Origin: Lachnospiraceae bacterium
Lineage (GTDB): Bacteria; Bacillota; Clostridia; Lachnospirales; Lachnospiraceae
Reading direction: 5' to 3'
Length of the DNA stretch: 64,000 nucleotides
NCBI GenBank assembly: GCA_024696945.1
Contig: JAILGF010000082.1
Location: 62,001 to 126,000, forward strand
Shown one piece after another: positions 45,001 through 53,380 of the stretch. How positions within the stretch are numbered: position 1 is the first letter of the stretch; each line of letters opens with the position of its first letter. Made by a program: the position numbers and the translations under genes. Under the pieces are notes generated by a model. It had not been told where the DNA came from. It saw only the letters and a program-made list of their open reading frames with translations, and made no database searches.

Positions 45001-47115
45001 ATGGACGTTAGCCAATATCTTGAAGTGTTTATCGAAGAGTCAAAAGAACACCTTCAGGCACTTAATGAGCATCTTCTTATATTAGAGAAAGAGCCTGAGA
45101 ATGAAAATACCATAAACGAGATATTCCGTGCTGCCCATTCACTTAAAGGAATGGCAGGTACCATGGGTTATAAGCGCATGCAGAAACTTACCCATGACAT
45201 GGAAAACGTATTCCAGGAGATAAGAAGCGGTAAGATGAAGGTAAGACCGGAGCTTACCGACTGCCTTTTCGAAGGGCTTGACGCATTACAGGAATATGTT
45301 GACAATATTATAAACACACAGGATGAGGGGACTAATGACAATCAGCCCCTTATTGACAAGCTCGCAAAAGAGCTTGAGATAGGTCTTAACGGCGGCGGGG
45401 CAGCGGCTGCTCCCGAACCGGAGAAAAAAGAAGAGAAGAAAGAAGAAAGCAAGGCTCAGGAGCCCGTTCAGAATCCTTCCTCCAAGGCAGGTTCCGTTGT
45501 TTATGCGGACCATGAGAAGCTGGCAATAAAAGAAGCCGCATCCCAGGGACTTACCACATATGAGGTACATGTTGATCTTCAGGAGTCATGTTTGCTTAAG
45601 GCCGCAAGAGCATATCTTGTATTTAAGGCCGTAGAGGAATTCGGAGAGATCATCAAATCTGTTCCGGATGCCCAGATGATCGAGGACGAAAAATTTGATT
45701 TCAGCTTCGTAGTCTGTGTTCTTACAAAGGCCGGAGCCGATGAACTGAGAAAAAGAGTATTAAATGTTTCCGAGGTAAAGGAAGCTACCATAGAGAAGGC
45801 AAGTTTTGAAAATGAAACGGCAGCGACGGGAGAGAGTGCCGAGAGCAAGAGTGAAGAAACGGAGAGCAAGCCTGTTTCCGCATCACCCGCTGCCCCGGTT
45901 ACAGCTTCACAGGCGCCCCAGAAACCTGCCGCAAGCACACAGAAAAAAGCAGTTGTCAACCGCTCTGTACGTGTTGATATTGAGAAGCTTGACGATCTGA
46001 TGAATCTTGTGAGCGAGCTTATCATTGCCAAAAACGGTCTGGCTTCTTTATCACCCGACGATTTTTCAAAGAAGGAAAAGCGTTCGGCATTTAATGAGCA
46101 GATCGAATACTTAGAGAGAATTACAACGAACATCCACCAGAGCGTTATGAAGGTCAGGATGGTTCCAATCGAGAGCGTTGTAAACCGTTTCCCGAGAATG
46201 ATCAGGGACCTTTCCAAGAAGCTGGATAAGCCCATGGAGCTTTATATGTCGGGTGAGGAGACAGAGCTTGACCGTACCGTTATTGACGAGATCGGCGATC
46301 CTCTGATGCATATCCTTCGTAATTCTGCAGACCATGGCTTAGAGAGCGCAGAGGTTAGGAAACAACTAGGCAAACCCGAAACCGGTTCCATTTACCTTAA
46401 TGCATTCCAGGAGGGTAACAGCGTAGTCATCGAATGCAGTGACGACGGCGGCGGTATCAATACCGAGAAGGTAAAGAACAAAGCTATTGAGAAGGGCACA
46501 ATTACTCCCGAACAGGCAGAGACCATGACAGAAAAGGATTTCATCGATCTGCTGTTCAAGCCCAGCTTCTCAACGGCCGATAAAATATCGGACGTATCAG
46601 GCCGCGGTGTCGGTCTCGATGTAGTTAAATCAAAGATCGAATCCTTGAGCGGTACTGTGGAATGCAAGACCGCACTGGGTCAGGGAACAACCTTTACCAT
46701 AAGGCTTCCTCTTACCCTTGCAATTATTCAGTCACTTATGGTTATCATCGGTGAAGAAAAATATGCAATTCCTTTGGGAAGCATTGATACCATTGAAGAC
46801 ATACCGATAACCGAGATAAGAAGAATCGAAAAGAAGGAAGTTATAAACCTAAGGGGAAGCGTTATACCGCTTGTACGTATGGCGGATATCCTTGAAGTAC
46901 CCGTTAAAGCACCCGAAAAGGAAAATCTCACGGTTGTTGTGGTGGTTAAGGGCGACAGAAAGGCCGGTCTTGTGGTCGATGACCTTATAGGACAGCTTGA
47001 AATAGTTATCAAATCCATAGGAAAATACATCAACAACTCTAAGATCATCAGTGGTGCAACGGTACTCGGTGACGGCGAGATAGCTCTCATACTTGACGCT
47101 AATGCCTTAGTTTAA
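45001..47115 (+). CDS. cheA: Chemotaxis histidine kinase CheA
   Basis: Kinase of the chemoreceptor array, 704 residues. P1 (about 1-105) has phospho-acceptor His46 in RAAHSLKGMAGTM. P2, the CheY-binding domain, is about 175-270. After a Ser/Pro/Ala linker, P3 dimerisation begins at VRVDIEKLDDLMNLVSELI. P4 has HILRNSADHG, DDGGGI and GRGVGLDVVK. P5 is a CheW-like domain (IIGEEKYAIPLGSIDTIED). All modules are intact, so it should phosphorylate a CheY encoded elsewhere. Confidence 0.98.
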   Translation: MDVSQYLEVFIEESKEHLQALNEHLLILEKEPENENTINEIFRAAHSLKGMAGTMGYKRMQKLTHDMENVFQEIRSGKMKVRPELTDCLFEGLDALQEYVDNIINTQDEGTNDNQPLIDKLAKELEIGLNGGGAAAAPEPEKKEEKKEESKAQEPVQNPSSKAGSVVYADHEKLAIKEAASQGLTTYEVHVDLQESCLLKAARAYLVFKAVEEFGEIIKSVPDAQMIEDEKFDFSFVVCVLTKAGADELRKRVLNVSEVKEATIEKASFENETAATGESAESKSEETESKPVSASPAAPVTASQAPQKPAASTQKKAVVNRSVRVDIEKLDDLMNLVSELIIAKNGLASLSPDDFSKKEKRSAFNEQIEYLERITTNIHQSVMKVRMVPIESVVNRFPRMIRDLSKKLDKPMELYMSGEETELDRTVIDEIGDPLMHILRNSADHGLESAEVRKQLGKPETGSIYLNAFQEGNSVVIECSDDGGGINTEKVKNKAIEKGTITPEQAETMTEKDFIDLLFKPSFSTADKISDVSGRGVGLDVVKSKIESLSGTVECKTALGQGTTFTIRLPLTLAIIQSLMVIIGEEKYAIPLGSIDTIEDIPITEIRRIEKKEVINLRGSVIPLVRMADILEVPVKAPEKENLTVVVVVKGDRKAGLVVDDLIGQLEIVIKSIGKYINNSKIISGATVLGDGEIALILDANALV

Positions 47116-47159
47116 GGCATCGAAGAAGCGAAGGGTTATGAACATCAGGGAGGTTTTAT

Positions 47160-47624
47160 ATGGCAGAAGGATATACCAATGAGACCGGACAGTATATCGG
47201 TGTCATGATAAACAATGAGCAGTACGGAATAGATATTAATTTTATAGATAATATTGTCAGGATGCAGCGTATCACCAGGGTTCCCAAGGCACAGGAGTAT
47301 TTCCCGGGAGTTATCAATTTAAGAGGCGAAATAATTCCCGTTATGAGTCTTAGGAGAAGATTCGGTTTTGATGACGATGTCTTTACACCTAAGTCAAGGA
47401 TCCTTATTTTGAAACCGGAGCCTCAGGCAAGCATCGGCTTTATAGTTGACGAGGTGAAGGAGGTCCTTACACTTTCTGAGGAAGATATTGATAAGGCCGT
47501 TACATCCGATGATAAGAATACATATATCTCAGGTGTCGGAAAACATCCGAAGGGGCTGATATCAATACTGAATCTTTCTGTGGTACTCCAGGACAAAGAG
47601 AACCAAGCAAAAGAGGGGGGTTGA
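47160..47624 (+). CDS. cheW: Chemotaxis coupling protein CheW
   Basis: Links receptors to CheA. A 154-residue SH3-like double barrel with YIGVMINNEQYGIDINFIDN and VPKAQEYFPGVINLRGEIIP, then MSLRRRFG. It is preceded by CAGGGAGG and follows cheA by 44 bp. Confidence 0.96.
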   Translation: MAEGYTNETGQYIGVMINNEQYGIDINFIDNIVRMQRITRVPKAQEYFPGVINLRGEIIPVMSLRRRFGFDDDVFTPKSRILILKPEPQASIGFIVDEVKEVLTLSEEDIDKAVTSDDKNTYISGVGKHPKGLISILNLSVVLQDKENQAKEGG

Positions 47625-47625
47625 C

Positions 47626-48246
47626 ATGTCCCAAAGAAAAATCGAAGAATTATCCGACCTGGAGTTTGATGTTTTAAAGGAAATATCAAATATAGGAACC
47701 GGAAATGCGGCAACCGCAATAGCCAAAATGATGGGCGGACAGATAAATATCGAGGTTCCGATCATTAAGTTTCTCGATTTCAACGAACTCAGCGAGATAA
47801 TAGGCGGAGCAGAAAACGAGGTGATCGGCATTCTCGTTACCTTATCAGAGGATATAGACGGAATGATGATGTTCGTTATGGATACCCATTCCGCTACAGT
47901 GGTTGTTAACAATCTCCTTCAGAGGGATGAGGAAGAGGATATTACCGAATGCAATGAGATGATACAGTCAGCTCTTGCGGAATTCGGAAATATTATTGCC
48001 GGGTCTTATCTGGCAGCAATATCAAAGCTTACAGGACTTACGTGTTCACCCAGTGTTCCGGCACTTTCACATGATATGGCGGGAGCGGTTCTTTCGGTAC
48101 CGGCCATAGAATTCGGCAAGGTAAGTGACAAGGTTCTTCTTATACAGTCGGTATTTAGTTACAAGAGTAAGAAGGCAGAAGGCTTCTTTATACTGGTACC
48201 CACACTTCAGGCCTTTAATATTATTTTTGACAAGCTGGGACTATAG
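47626..48246 (+). CDS. cheC: CheY-P phosphatase CheC
   Basis: A 206-residue CheC with both catalytic motifs, DVLKEISN near residue 15 and SALAEFGN near 116. It dephosphorylates CheY-P and binds CheD as part of an adaptation loop. It starts with ATG 1 bp after cheW; AGAGGGGG lies at the end of cheW. The cheD gene follows directly. Confidence 0.95.
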   Translation: MSQRKIEELSDLEFDVLKEISNIGTGNAATAIAKMMGGQINIEVPIIKFLDFNELSEIIGGAENEVIGILVTLSEDIDGMMMFVMDTHSATVVVNNLLQRDEEEDITECNEMIQSALAEFGNIIAGSYLAAISKLTGLTCSPSVPALSHDMAGAVLSVPAIEFGKVSDKVLLIQSVFSYKSKKAEGFFILVPTLQAFNIIFDKLGL

Positions 48247-48268
48247 ATTTAGGAGAGTTTTTGGTTTT

Positions 48269-48751
48269 ATGAATATTATCAGGGTCGGCATGGCTGACAT
48301 GAATATCTGCCGTGCTCCGGACAGGATAACCACACTGGGGCTTGGATCCTGTATAGGGCTGGTGCTTTTCGATATTCATTCACCGGTCTGCGGTATGGTG
48401 CATATTATGCTGCCGGACAGTTCAATATCGAGGAATATTGAAAAACCGGCTAAATTTGCGGATACCGGAATTAATAAGCTCATACAGGAACTTACTTCGC
48501 GAGGAGTTCCACCGTCCGCCCTAATGGCCAAAATGGCCGGCGGAGCCAGGATGTTTACCATTCAGGGAAGTGGGGATATCTTAAAAATCGGAGAACGTAA
48601 TTATGAAGCGGTAAAGAGTATATTGGACAAGAAGAGAATACCGATAATTGCCTCCGATTGCGGCGGAACGTACGGAAGGACAATAGAATTCGATCCGGCA
48701 ACCTTCAGACTTAAGATAAAGGCGATCGGAAGGCCGGAAAGAAGCATATAA
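48269..48751 (+). CDS. cheD: Chemoreceptor glutamine deamidase CheD
   Basis: Deamidates receptor glutamines and partners with CheC. The catalytic Cys is in LGLGSCIGLVLFD and the His in CGMVHIMLP. The reading frame is open further upstream, from 48125 inside cheC. I chose the ATG at 48269 because AGGAGA (48251-48256) lies upstream and the family N-terminus NIIRVGMADMNICRAPD starts here. That gives 160 residues, normal for CheD. Confidence 0.94.
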   Translation: MNIIRVGMADMNICRAPDRITTLGLGSCIGLVLFDIHSPVCGMVHIMLPDSSISRNIEKPAKFADTGINKLIQELTSRGVPPSALMAKMAGGARMFTIQGSGDILKIGERNYEAVKSILDKKRIPIIASDCGGTYGRTIEFDPATFRLKIKAIGRPERSI

Positions 48752-48766
48752 ACAAGGAGTCAGACA

Positions 48767-49033
48767 GTGAAGGACAAGCCGATAGTTATTATTATAACAC
48801 TTACAGCAGGTCTTATCGCATGTATCTGCTGTATTATAAACCGGGCAGGACTTCTGGGCACTCTCATTTCGGTACTTATCTCCATGGTGGTATTCCTTAT
48901 TGTCGGACTTATCGTGAATTCGATAATAGCCAGGCAGGACAGGATAGCCGAGAAACGTGCAAAGGATGAGAAGCAGCGGCAGGAGGAAGAAGCAAGAAAG
49001 AATCAGGAAGAAGAAACCGCCGGTGAAGGGTAA
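48767..49033 (+). CDS. Small membrane protein of the flagellar locus, function unknown
   Basis: An 88-residue protein with two helices (about residues 5-24 and 27-50), followed by a highly charged Arg/Lys/Glu helix (about 53-88) that is probably cytosolic. It starts with GTG at 48767, with AAGGAG 7 bp upstream. It lies between cheD and the sigma factor gene. The position recalls B. subtilis SwrB-region genes, but I see no sequence basis to call it SwrB. Confidence 0.75.
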   Translation: MKDKPIVIIITLTAGLIACICCIINRAGLLGTLISVLISMVVFLIVGLIVNSIIARQDRIAEKRAKDEKQRQEEEARKNQEEETAGEG

Positions 49034-49062
49034 AAATGTCATCATGACAGGGGGATTATCAA

Positions 49063-49824
49063 ATGGCAGTAGTAGACAAGGATAAGCTTTGGAGTGATTA
49101 TTCCAAGCAAAAAACTCCCGAGCTCAGGGAAAAGCTTATTATTGAATACTCCGGGCTCGTAAAGGTGGTGGCCGGTAAGCTCAGTATGTATCTTGGTTAC
49201 AACGTTGAATATGATGACCTCGTTGGATACGGTGTTTTTGGGCTTATCGATGCCATAGACAAATTTGATTACGGTAAGGGTATCAAGTTTGAAACATATG
49301 CTTCGCTTCGTATAAGAGGAGAGATCCTGGATCAGATAAGACGTATGGACTGGATCCCGAGAACGGTCAGGCAGAAACAGAAACAGCTGGATGCCGCTTA
49401 CAGGAAGATCGAGGAAAGAACGGGAAAGCTTGCAACCGACGAGGAGCTTGCCGAAGAACTTGGAATAACCCTGGATGAGCTTTGTGATATGCAGAACGAG
49501 ACCAAGGTAAGCAATATCATTTCCTTGGACGAGTACATGGAACAGGGTGACTCAAAGGTTGAGCCGGTCGAAACGAAGGACTATCTTCAGCCGGACAGAG
49601 TTGTTGAGAAAGAGGAACTGAAAAAGATCATACTTGAGGTTCTTCAGACCTTGACCGATAAGGAAAAGAATGTTGTTGTCCTGTATTATTATGAGGACAT
49701 GACACTAAAAGAAATAGCAAATGTAATGGAGGTTTCAGAGTCAAGAGTTTCACAGCTGCATTCAAAGGCACTGGTTAAGCTCAAACAGCGGCTTGGCGGT
49801 AACATGCAGATGTTCCTGGGATAA
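49063..49824 (+). CDS. fliA: Motility sigma factor sigma-28 (FliA/SigD/WhiG family)
   Basis: Directs transcription of late flagellar and chemotaxis genes. Region 2 has YDDLVGYGVFGLIDAIDKFD and FETYASLRIRGEILDQIR. Region 3 has LATDEELAEELGITLDEL. Region 4 has the helix-turn-helix MTLKEIANVMEVSESRVSQL. 253 residues; AGGGGG (49048-49053) precedes the ATG by 9 bp. No anti-sigma factor FlgM is in the window. Confidence 0.97.
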   Translation: MAVVDKDKLWSDYSKQKTPELREKLIIEYSGLVKVVAGKLSMYLGYNVEYDDLVGYGVFGLIDAIDKFDYGKGIKFETYASLRIRGEILDQIRRMDWIPRTVRQKQKQLDAAYRKIEERTGKLATDEELAEELGITLDELCDMQNETKVSNIISLDEYMEQGDSKVEPVETKDYLQPDRVVEKEELKKIILEVLQTLTDKEKNVVVLYYYEDMTLKEIANVMEVSESRVSQLHSKALVKLKQRLGGNMQMFLG

Positions 49825-49845
49825 AAATGAAGGGGAGGTACTGAT

Positions 49846-51453
49846 TTGATAAACGGTTTTTTTCAACTTGAGATCAGAAAAGACGGAACTTATCTGATAG
49901 TATATCCTCCTGCTCCGGGCGGAACGCCCTGCGACCCTTCCGAGATATTAAAGTATCTTGACATTTATCAGGTTGACTATGACAAAATAGCCATTTATAA
50001 CCTGATGAAGGCCCCGGGTGACAAGAAGGAGCTGCGGATCACCGCTATTAAGGTTTCGAGCTTCGACGAAACCGTAGATATTGAAATTACAGATAATTTT
50101 ACCATTGTTACCGCAAGATTCTACCCGGAGGTTGAAGGCGGAAAAAAACTGACAAAGGACGAAATACTCTGGCTTCTTAACAAGAGAGGTGTTAAGGCGG
50201 GAATAAAGGAAGATGTAATAGAACAGTTCCTGCTTGAAAGGCAGTATTGTACACCTTATGTTGTAGCAAGGGCTGAGCTTCCGGTCGAAGGAACGGACGC
50301 AAAAATAGAATATTTCTTTAACACGGACCTTACCAAGCGGCCTAAGATGTTTGAGGACGGATCTGTGGATTTTCATCAGCTGGATAATTTAAGCAAGGTG
50401 GAAAAGGATCAGGTCCTCGCAATACTTACTCCTGCAGTACACGGAAAACCGGGCACGGATGTTTTGGGACGTCCCATCCAGCCGAGAAAGGTGAATGTAG
50501 TATTCTTAAAGCAGTCCAAGAATGCAAGGCTTTCTCCGGACGGTCTCCAGCTCATAAGCAACGTTAACGGTCATGCGGTACTTGCAGATAAACAGGTTTT
50601 TGTATCCGATACCTATGAGATACCCGGAAATGTTGATGTGGCTACAGGTGACGTAGAATATACCGGAAATGTTGTTATAGCGGGGAATGTGAATTCAGGC
50701 TATAAGGTACATGCAGACGGCGATGTCATAGTGGAAGGAATTGTTGAGGGAGCGGAGATAACCGCCGGAGGCCAGATAGTATTAAAACGCGGTATCCAGG
50801 GAATGAATAAGGGCGTGCTGGCAGCCGGAACAAACATTGTCGCAAAGTTTATCGAGAGCGCGCAGGTTAAGGCCGGAGGCTTTATACAGACGGAATCCAT
50901 CATGCACAGTAAAGTTACTGCCGGTTCTGAGATAACTGTCAGCGGCAAGAAGGGATTTATTACCGGTGGAATAATAAGGGCCGGTAAATCGGTTGAAGCC
51001 AAGACCGCGGGATCGGTCATGGGGACACAGACCATAATAGAGGTCGGTGAAAACATGAACCTAGTGGAAGAGGAACGGGCACTTCTTCAGGAAAAGAGAA
51101 GCATCAGGGAAAATATCGACAAGACGGAAAAGATACTTTTCTATATTTCCAAGAAGATAAAGGACCGTGAACAGCTGCCAAAGGAAAAGATCGTACAGTT
51201 CCAGCAATTGTCATTAAGCGACAAGCAGTTCAAAAAGCGGCTTGAGGAGATAAACACAAGACTCGAGGAGCTTGACCTGCTGCTTGAGAATTCAACGAAA
51301 GGATTTGTTCAGGTTGACGATATTATGTACCCGGGATGTAAGGTCACCATTTCAAACATCTCCACATATATCAGGGAAGAGACCAAACACTGCCGTCTGA
51401 TAAGGGACGGCGCTGACCTGAGAGTGACCGCCTATGCAAAGACCAAAAGGTAG
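49846..51453 (+). CDS. DUF342 (FapA-like) polymer-forming protein
   Basis: A 535-residue protein with an N-terminal region of about 170 residues, then the DUF342 beta-helix core (about 175-400) rich in short repeats such as VEYTGNVVIAGNVNSGYKVH. A coiled coil lies at about 405-490 and a small C-terminal domain follows. Members occur near flagellar genes and have been linked to flagellar assembly or surface attachment, but the mechanism is unknown. It starts with TTG at 49846 behind GGGGAGG. Confidence 0.85.
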   Translation: MINGFFQLEIRKDGTYLIVYPPAPGGTPCDPSEILKYLDIYQVDYDKIAIYNLMKAPGDKKELRITAIKVSSFDETVDIEITDNFTIVTARFYPEVEGGKKLTKDEILWLLNKRGVKAGIKEDVIEQFLLERQYCTPYVVARAELPVEGTDAKIEYFFNTDLTKRPKMFEDGSVDFHQLDNLSKVEKDQVLAILTPAVHGKPGTDVLGRPIQPRKVNVVFLKQSKNARLSPDGLQLISNVNGHAVLADKQVFVSDTYEIPGNVDVATGDVEYTGNVVIAGNVNSGYKVHADGDVIVEGIVEGAEITAGGQIVLKRGIQGMNKGVLAAGTNIVAKFIESAQVKAGGFIQTESIMHSKVTAGSEITVSGKKGFITGGIIRAGKSVEAKTAGSVMGTQTIIEVGENMNLVEEERALLQEKRSIRENIDKTEKILFYISKKIKDREQLPKEKIVQFQQLSLSDKQFKKRLEEINTRLEELDLLLENSTKGFVQVDDIMYPGCKVTISNISTYIREETKHCRLIRDGADLRVTAYAKTKR

Positions 51454-51492
51454 GACACGCGGTCGGTCAGCAAGCGTAGGGAGGGCGATACT

Positions 51493-51813
51493 ATGATTAC
51501 ACCCATTGAAATGTACACTATGGTACCCAAATCCCAAGAGGCCTCAATGATCCACAGCGCTGCGAACGCAAAAAATGTCGCACAGCAGCAGAGCGGAATG
51601 CAGGAAATAGCACATGAGGCAAGGCTGCATGAGCAGCAGATCGTACAAACCGCTTCGGCACAGAATCCGGAGTATCGGTACGACGCAAAGGAAAAGGGAA
51701 ACGGAAATTATTCCGGCAACGAGAAAAAAAAGAAAAAGAAGGAAAATGATTCAGAGCACGGAGAGGAAGGAAATAACAACACAACACACTCAGGCTTTGA
51801 CATAAGGATTTGA
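51493..51813 (+). CDS. Small hydrophilic protein of the flagellar locus, function unknown
   Basis: A 106-residue protein with no membrane segment. Its N-terminal half is Gln/Ala-rich and probably helical (KSQEASMIHSAANAKNVAQQ); the rest is a Lys/Glu/Asn/Gly-rich disordered tail with KKKKKKEN. It has GGGAGGG ahead of ATG 51493, and ends 4 bp before the next gene, which supports it as real. No family recognised. Confidence 0.7.
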   Translation: MITPIEMYTMVPKSQEASMIHSAANAKNVAQQQSGMQEIAHEARLHEQQIVQTASAQNPEYRYDAKEKGNGNYSGNEKKKKKKENDSEHGEEGNNNTTHSGFDIRI

Positions 51814-51817
51814 GACT

Positions 51818-52522
51818 ATGATTAGCGGATTAGAAATTGCATTACTTATCTTTGCACTGGCATTGATTATCATCAGCTTCTTTATTGTTGACAAGAGCGG
51901 GAGTACGACAAATGAAAATACTGTTCCCGTACCGGATATGAAGCAGTTGAACGTTATCAGCGAGAGAGCTATCAGGGACATGAACACCAACGCCAATAAG
52001 ATCCTTGAGAGTACCCAGGATCAGATGGAGGCCCTCTCAAATGAGAAGATCATGGCGGTAAATGAATACTCCGAGCAGGTTCTTGCAAAGATCGACTCGA
52101 ACCATAAAGAAGTTGTATTCCTTTACCAGATGCTTCAGGACAAGGAAAAAGAACTGAAAGATACTGCAGGCCGCGTAGATAATTTACGGATCGACGTGGA
52201 AAAGGAGAATCCGGAAGACAGAGCACCCCGTAAGCTTGATATAGGCATGGAGGATTTCAGCTTTGATGATGAACCCGATGATTTTCCTCCCGAGGATCCT
52301 TCATTAAAGAAAATGAAATCAAAAGATCGCGCAAAACAGAGGATAACCTATGTTTCGGGCGATGTCAAGCAGGAGAAGGCTAAGAATGCTCCCGATAAGA
52401 ACGAGAAGACAAATGAGGTCATAAAGCTCTACAAAAAGAACAAATCGGTTATGGAAATCTCTAAACTGTTGAATATGGGGCAGGGAGAGGTTAAACTGAT
52501 AATTGATCTTTATTGTAAGTAA
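51818..52522 (+). CDS. Membrane-anchored coiled-coil protein with C-terminal helix-turn-helix-like segment (DUF6115-like)
   Basis: A helix at about residues 5-26 anchors the protein. A coiled coil (about 40-125) and an acidic linker (SFDDEPDDFPPEDP) lead to a conserved end, NEVIKLYKKNKSVMEISKLL followed by NMGQGEVKLIIDL. That end looks like a small helix-turn-helix. I recall this combination as DUF6115, found at the end of clostridial flagellar operons. It is the last gene of the locus. No terminator is obvious after it. Confidence 0.75.
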   Translation: MISGLEIALLIFALALIIISFFIVDKSGSTTNENTVPVPDMKQLNVISERAIRDMNTNANKILESTQDQMEALSNEKIMAVNEYSEQVLAKIDSNHKEVVFLYQMLQDKEKELKDTAGRVDNLRIDVEKENPEDRAPRKLDIGMEDFSFDDEPDDFPPEDPSLKKMKSKDRAKQRITYVSGDVKQEKAKNAPDKNEKTNEVIKLYKKNKSVMEISKLLNMGQGEVKLIIDLYCK

Positions 52523-52542
52523 GTTTAGTATGGCTTTATAAT
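52513..52542 (+). promoter_or_regulatory. Possible promoter for the Thr/Pro-repeat protein gene
   Basis: -35 TTGTAA (52513-52518), an 18-bp spacer, and consensus -10 TATAAT (52537-52542), ahead of the gene at 52584 with GGGAGA as ribosome binding site. The -35 lies within the end of the previous gene. Confidence 0.5.
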
Positions 52543-52583
52543 CCAATTATGTTATATATTAGTTTATTTGGGAGATATATCAG

Positions 52584-53348
52584 ATGAAACTCAAGTATTA
52601 TATGAGAGGTGTCGGATGCGGAATTCTTTTCACGCTCTTTATCTTTGTCGTGATCATCATTCCGAACCTCGAACTTAAAAACAAAATAGACAGCAATACC
52701 GAAACATCAAACACTGAGGCCGACAGTAATGTCGGAAAGCTTGTAGGGACCGATGCAACCACACCGAAGCCTACTGAGGCTGCAACTCCTACCGAGAAGG
52801 CAAAGCCTACGGCTACACCTACAGAAGAGGCAACACCTACTGCTACGCCTACCGAGGAGGCAACACCTACTCCGACAGCTACTCCTACCGAAGAGGCAAC
52901 GCCGACTCCTACAGCTACTCTGGAGCCGACACCGACTCCTTCGCCGACAGCCACACCGGAGCCTACTCCAACACCTGAACCTACACCTACTCCTACGGTT
53001 AAACCTACCGCTACTCCGGTACCTACGGATAAGCCTACGGAGAAACCTACGGAGAAACCTACGGAAAAACCTACAGCAACACCTACACCGAAGCCTACAA
53101 GTGCTGAAAATCCTACTCCTACACCTAAGCAGGGCAAGGAGAAGAGTGTAACAATAGCCATCACAAAGGGCATGACATCAGAGCAGTTCGCACAGGCTGT
53201 CGAAAAGGCAGGGTTGGTATCTGATTGGAATGATTTCAATAAATACCTGCTTGATTCAGGTTATGCATATTCTCTGCAGATCGGTGAGTTCAAGCTTAAA
53301 AAGGGTATGACTTACGAAGAAATAGCAAAGAAATGCGGTACGTGGTAA
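52584..53348 (+). CDS. Membrane-anchored Thr/Pro-repeat protein with MltG-like C-terminal module
   Basis: N-terminal membrane anchor (about residues 8-30), a Thr/Pro/Glu repeat stalk (about 55-190, units such as TPTEEATPTPTA and KPTEKPTEKPTE), and a C-terminal module of about 65 residues (VTIAITKGMTSEQFAQAVEK, then FKLKKGMTYEEIAKKCG). The module resembles the LysM-like subdomain of the endolytic transglycosylase MltG, but the catalytic domain is missing. The stalk probably spans the cell wall. Role unknown. Confidence 0.75.
   Translation: MKLKYYMRGVGCGILFTLFIFVVIIIPNLELKNKIDSNTETSNTEADSNVGKLVGTDATTPKPTEAATPTEKAKPTATPTEEATPTATPTEEATPTPTATPTEEATPTPTATLEPTPTPSPTATPEPTPTPEPTPTPTVKPTATPVPTDKPTEKPTEKPTEKPTATPTPKPTSAENPTPTPKQGKEKSVTIAITKGMTSEQFAQAVEKAGLVSDWNDFNKYLLDSGYAYSLQIGEFKLKKGMTYEEIAKKCGTW
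52765..53140 (+). repeat. Coding tandem repeats in the Thr/Pro stalk
   Basis: Degenerate units of 24-36 bp built from CCTACN triplet pairs, for example CCTACCGAGGAGGCAACACC, occur three to four times. A tighter 12-bp array, CCTACGGAGAAA, runs around 53034-53073. All units are multiples of three, so length change would keep the frame. Confidence 0.85.
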
Positions 53349-53380
53349 CCTATTCTGAGAACAAACAAGGAAAGTAATTT

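Noticed and set aside
45579-46235. A 218-residue minus-strand frame inside cheA
   Set aside because: Antisense to the intact CheA P2/P3 coding sequence; Ser/Leu-rich composition typical of shadow frames.
48125-48268. Longer N-terminus for cheD, starting inside cheC
   Set aside because: It overlaps cheC by over 120 bp, adds unrelated residues before the conserved CheD start, and lacks a suitable ribosome binding site.
18944-52522. Sigma-28-type promoters within the flagellar locus
   Set aside because: I looked for TAAA-N15-GCCGATAA-like pairs in the intergenic gaps and saw none good enough to report; this was by eye only.
52765-53140. Repeat array considered as a CRISPR array
   Set aside because: Units are short, degenerate, in frame with an open coding sequence, and there are no unique spacers or cas genes.
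52598-53239. A 213-residue minus-strand frame rich in Gly/Val repeats
   Set aside because: It is the antisense shadow of the Thr/Pro codon repeats of the plus-strand gene. It has no ribosome binding site and its composition is an artefact of the repeat.
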